64,000 bases of DNA, from NCBI RefSeq assembly GCF_023823685.1, contig NZ_JAMXBF010000003.1:310001-374000 (forward strand), in the 5' to 3' direction. Positions within the stretch are counted from its first letter, which is position 1. Every line of letters begins with the position of its first letter. Shown one piece after another: positions 61,089 through 64,000 of this stretch. The stretch is from Pseudomonas subflava. Lineage in GTDB: Bacteria > Pseudomonadota > Gammaproteobacteria > Pseudomonadales > Pseudomonadaceae. A program made the translations under genes and the position numbers. Under the pieces are notes generated by a model. That model made no database searches, had not been told where the DNA came from, and saw only the letters and a program-made list of their open reading frames with translations.

Positions 61089-61682
61089 TCAGATACTCCA
61101 GCGGGCGTTCACCAGCCGGTCGTTCAACAGATTCGGGTCGATCGGTTTCGGCCGGCGCGCGAGGGCGGCGACCAGCTGCTCCACCGATTCATCGAGACGC
61201 TCGCGCAGTTCCTCGTCAATGCGGGCGGGGTGGTCCCCTTCCGGATAGGCGATCTGCTTGTCCACGGCGAACACGCCGGGGAGCATCTCCTGGGCTTTCA
61301 GCGCCGCCAGTACCGGCTTCAGCGCGTAATCCACGGCCAGCAAATGGGCGGGGCTGCCGCCACTGGCGATGGGCAGTACCGCCTTGTGCGCCAGGGCGCG
61401 CTCCGGCAGCAGGTCGAGCAACACCTTCAGCGCGCCGGTGAAGGACGCCTTGTACACCGGGGTGGCGACCACCAGGCCGTCGGCGCTGGCCACTGCCGCC
61501 TGCAGCTGCTGCACCGCGGCGCTGGAAAAGTCGGCATGCAGCAGGGCGTCGGCCGGAAAGTCGCGTATCCGTAGCAGGCTGACCTCCAGACCATTGGCCT
61601 GCAGGCGCTGGCTCACATACTCCAGCAGCAGTTCGGTGCGTGAGCGCGCCGATGGGCTGCCGGACAACAGGACAACGTGCAT
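61089..61682 (-). CDS. ssuE: NAD(P)H-dependent FMN reductase SsuE
   Basis: This 197-residue flavodoxin-like reductase supplies FMNH2 to SsuD. The phosphate-binding loop is [18 protein letters not shown] and the substrate loop is [23 protein letters not shown], both characteristic. Length fits E. coli SsuE (191). It begins nine bases after lsfA, so the two are cotranscribed. Confidence 0.96.
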   Translation of the reverse strand: MHVVLLSGSPSARSRTELLLEYVSQRLQANGLEVSLLRIRDFPADALLHADFSSAAVQQLQAAVASADGLVVATPVYKASFTGALKVLLDLLPERALAHKAVLPIASGGSPAHLLAVDYALKPVLAALKAQEMLPGVFAVDKQIAYPEGDHPARIDEELRERLDESVEQLVAALARRPKPIDPNLLNDRLVNARWSI

Positions 61683-61691
61683 GCTCTGTCC

Positions 61692-62330
<639 letters not shown>

Positions 62331-62394
62331 GGTGATGTTCCTTAGCGGTTCGTTGCGTGGCGCCACTATTGCTCACGAACGCGGAAGATCAAAA

Positions 62395-62505
62395 AGAATA
62401 AATGATGATTTATTTATTTCTTAAAGGAATATAAGCGCAATAAGGTTTATGGAATAAGTACCCAACCAATAATTCTTTCAAAGAATAAATGGCGCCTTCT
62501 ATAGT
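62395..62505. promoter_or_regulatory. AT-rich divergent promoter region of lsfA and sbp
   Basis: The stretch is markedly AT-rich against the GC-rich genome. For sbp a -10 TATAGT at 62500-62505 with TTCAAA at 62477-62482 (17-base spacer) is a reasonable sigma-70 promoter. Both genes are sulfate-starvation genes, so CysB or a CysB-like activator is the expected regulator; the exact sites cannot be assigned by eye. Confidence 0.5.
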
Positions 62506-62533
62506 CGTGGCCGCCCACCCAAAGGATGTCCCG

Positions 62534-63529
62534 ATGAAACGCCTTCTGCCCGTCTCTCTACTTGCCGCCGGCCTGATCTTCACCGCTTCCGCCCAGGCGG
62601 CGAACCTGCTCAACGTCTCCTATGACGTGATGCGCGACTTCTACAAGGACTACAACGCCGCGTTCCAGAAGCACTGGCAGGCCGAGGGCGGCAAACCACT
62701 GACCCTCCAGATGTCCCACGGCGGCTCGAGCAAACAGGCGCGCGCGGTGATCGACGGCCTGCCGGCCGATGTCATCACCATGAACATGGCCACCGACATC
62801 AACGCCCTGGCCGAGCACGGCAAGCTGATCCCCGAAGACTGGGCCGCGCGCCTGCCGAACAACAGCGCGCCCTTCACCTCCGCCACCGTGTTCATCGTGC
62901 GTAAGGGCAACCCCAAGGCCCTGAAGGACTGGCCGGACCTGCTCAAGGACGGCGTGCAGGTGGTGGTGCCGAACCCGAAGACCTCGGGTAACGGCCGCTA
63001 TACTTACCTCTCCGCCTGGGGCTATGTACTGCAGAACGGCGGCGACGAGACCGAGGCCAAGGACTTCGTCGGCAAGCTGTTCAAGCAGGCGCCGGTACTC
63101 GACACCGGTGGCCGCGCCGCCACCACCACCTTCATGCAGAACCAGATCGGCGACGTGCTGGTGACCTTCGAGAACGAGGCCGAGATGATCGCCCGCGAAT
63201 TCGGGCGCGGCGGTTTCGAAGTGGTCTACCCGACCGTCTCCGCCCAGGCCGAGCCGCCTGTCACGGTGGTCGACAAGGTAGTGGACAGGAAAGGCACCCG
63301 CGCCGAGGCCGAGGCCTACCTGAAGTACCTGTGGTCCGACGAGGGCCAGCGCATCGCTGCCAACAACTACCTGCGCCCGCGCAACGAGAAAATCCTCGCC
63401 GAGTTCTCCGACCGCTTCCCCAAAGTCACCTTCCTCAACGTGAACGAGACCTTCGGTGACTGGCCGAGCATCCAGAAGACCCACTTCAACGACGGCGGCG
63501 TGTTCGACCAGATCTACACCGCCCAGTGA
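62534..63529 (+). CDS. sbp: Periplasmic sulfate/thiosulfate-binding protein
   Basis: This 331-residue binding protein has a signal peptide (MKRLLPVSLLAAGLIFTASAQA) and mature start ANLLNVSYDVMRDFYKDYNAAF. Ligand-pocket stretches SHGGSSKQARAVIDGLPADVITMN and NPKTSGNGRYTYLSAWG are the Sbp/CysP signature. It delivers sulfate to the CysTWA importer; those genes are not in the window. Start MKRLLP is preferred over the 15-codon longer frame because it gives the signal peptide. It is followed by an intrinsic terminator. Confidence 0.97.
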   Translation: MKRLLPVSLLAAGLIFTASAQAANLLNVSYDVMRDFYKDYNAAFQKHWQAEGGKPLTLQMSHGGSSKQARAVIDGLPADVITMNMATDINALAEHGKLIPEDWAARLPNNSAPFTSATVFIVRKGNPKALKDWPDLLKDGVQVVVPNPKTSGNGRYTYLSAWGYVLQNGGDETEAKDFVGKLFKQAPVLDTGGRAATTTFMQNQIGDVLVTFENEAEMIAREFGRGGFEVVYPTVSAQAEPPVTVVDKVVDRKGTRAEAEAYLKYLWSDEGQRIAANNYLRPRNEKILAEFSDRFPKVTFLNVNETFGDWPSIQKTHFNDGGVFDQIYTAQ

Positions 63530-63536
63530 CACCCAA

Positions 63537-63565
63537 AAGCCCGGCAAATGCCGGGCTTCTTGTTT
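63537..63565. terminator. Terminator after sbp
   Basis: AAGCCCGGC-AAAT-GCCGGGCTT followed by CTTGTTTG lies eight bases past the sbp stop; A-tracts on the other side allow it to serve the convergent gene ending at 63573. Confidence 0.8.
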
Positions 63566-63572
63566 GCGCCCC

Positions 63573-63974
63573 TCATGCCGCCAGCGGCTCGGAGCGTTTC
63601 AGGCCGACCAGTTCCAGCTCGAGGAACAGCAGCACCGTCAGCGCCTGGCCGATGACGAAGACGTGGCCGAGCAGGTTCGGCGTGACCCAGCCGGCGAGCA
63701 GCAGCACCAGGGTATCGATTACCCACAGCGCGTTGATCGCCAGCACCGCCCATACCGCCAAACGATTGATCTGCTCGCAGCTGCCCAGCCAGACCAGAAA
63801 CACGCCCAGCGGCAACAGCAGCCAGCCGGCGCCGAGCAGCAGTTCGCGCGGCAGGGCCAGCAGTTCGGCGAGCCAGCCGGCGGCCAGCACCAGCAGCGAG
63901 CCGGTGGCCAGGCCGGCCACGCCATCGGCGAGCAGGGCGCGGCGCAACAACGGAGAAGCGTTCAGGGTATGCAT
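63573..63974 (-). CDS. Small integral membrane protein of unknown function
   Basis: This 133-residue protein has four predicted membrane helices (about 14-34, 45-63, 71-93 and 100-122) and a short cytoplasmic N-terminus (MHTLNASPLLRRALLADG). No family is recognised. It converges on sbp. The 26 bases upstream to the window edge hold a GAGGA ribosome site before the start, so the start is probably right and the gene complete. Confidence 0.7.
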   Translation of the reverse strand: MHTLNASPLLRRALLADGVAGLATGSLLVLAAGWLAELLALPRELLLGAGWLLLPLGVFLVWLGSCEQINRLAVWAVLAINALWVIDTLVLLLAGWVTPNLLGHVFVIGQALTVLLFLELELVGLKRSEPLAA

Positions 63975-64000
63975 GGCGAATCCTCCAATGAGGGCGCCGG

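Overview
The window is a GC-rich Pseudomonas chromosome segment. The evidence is gene content and order that match, from memory, several blocks of the P. aeruginosa PAO1 map: the ubiD-rho-trxA-ppx block (PA5234-PA5241 region), a serA to ptsP block (PA0316-PA0337), and an inverted polyamine block running from the hacB-type acylase through spuH-spuA, spuI and aguRBA to desA and a GGDEF/EAL protein (PA0305-PA0285). These are followed by the sulfur-starvation cluster lsfA-ssuEADCBF and sbp. I saw no rRNA, tRNA, CRISPR array, transposase or prophage. The species cannot be fixed from this alone; the arrangement differs from PAO1 at the block joints.

Layout. 1-6600: quinone oxidoreductase fragment, ferredoxin-type flavin reductase coupled to ubiD, rho, trxA, ppx. 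6700-11300: serA divergent from a D-2-hydroxyglutarate dehydrogenase, a fumarylacetoacetase-family hydrolase and an SdiA-regulated-family protein. 11350-16320: acetylpolyamine amidohydrolase and a four-gene polyamine-type ABC importer. 16488-17050: a 563-bp long inverted-repeat element. 17089-20390: UbiH-family monooxygenase, AraC-family regulator and a second SdiA-regulated-family gene. 20434-26076: rpiA preceded on the same strand by four tandem paralogous RTX-like genes of 378-381 codons. 26243-29927: ilvA and a tightly coupled membrane operon (DUF2269, SDR/DoxX-like, DUF2269). 30056-33633: HAD phosphatase, rppH, ptsP. 33657-52521: AraC regulator, AHL/penicillin-type acylase, the complete spu uptake and gamma-glutamylation pathway, spuI, another polyamine-binding protein, and aguR-aguB-aguA. 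52896-56516: desA and a PAS-GGDEF-EAL protein. 56534-63529: ssuF-B-C-D-A-E, lsfA and divergent sbp. 63573-63974: a small membrane protein.

How it fits together. Most of 11-52 kb serves polyamine and agmatine use. Agmatine is converted by AguA and AguB to putrescine. Putrescine and spermidine enter through SpuDEFGH and probably the second importer. SpuI, SpuB, SpuC and SpuA process the amines towards GABA and succinate, and the AphB-like enzyme deacetylates acetylpolyamines. The right end is devoted to sulfur scavenging.

The least explained part is the four-gene RTX-like array between rpiA and ilvA. Each protein has two homologous halves, degenerate calcium-binding nonapeptides, a repeated nYFLd...[10 protein letters not shown] module, no N-terminal signal peptide, and a near-identical short hydrophobic C-terminal tail. 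No type I secretion genes are visible in the window. Intergenic regions also carry at least four families of palindromic repeats, several of them inside the ssu and agu operons.
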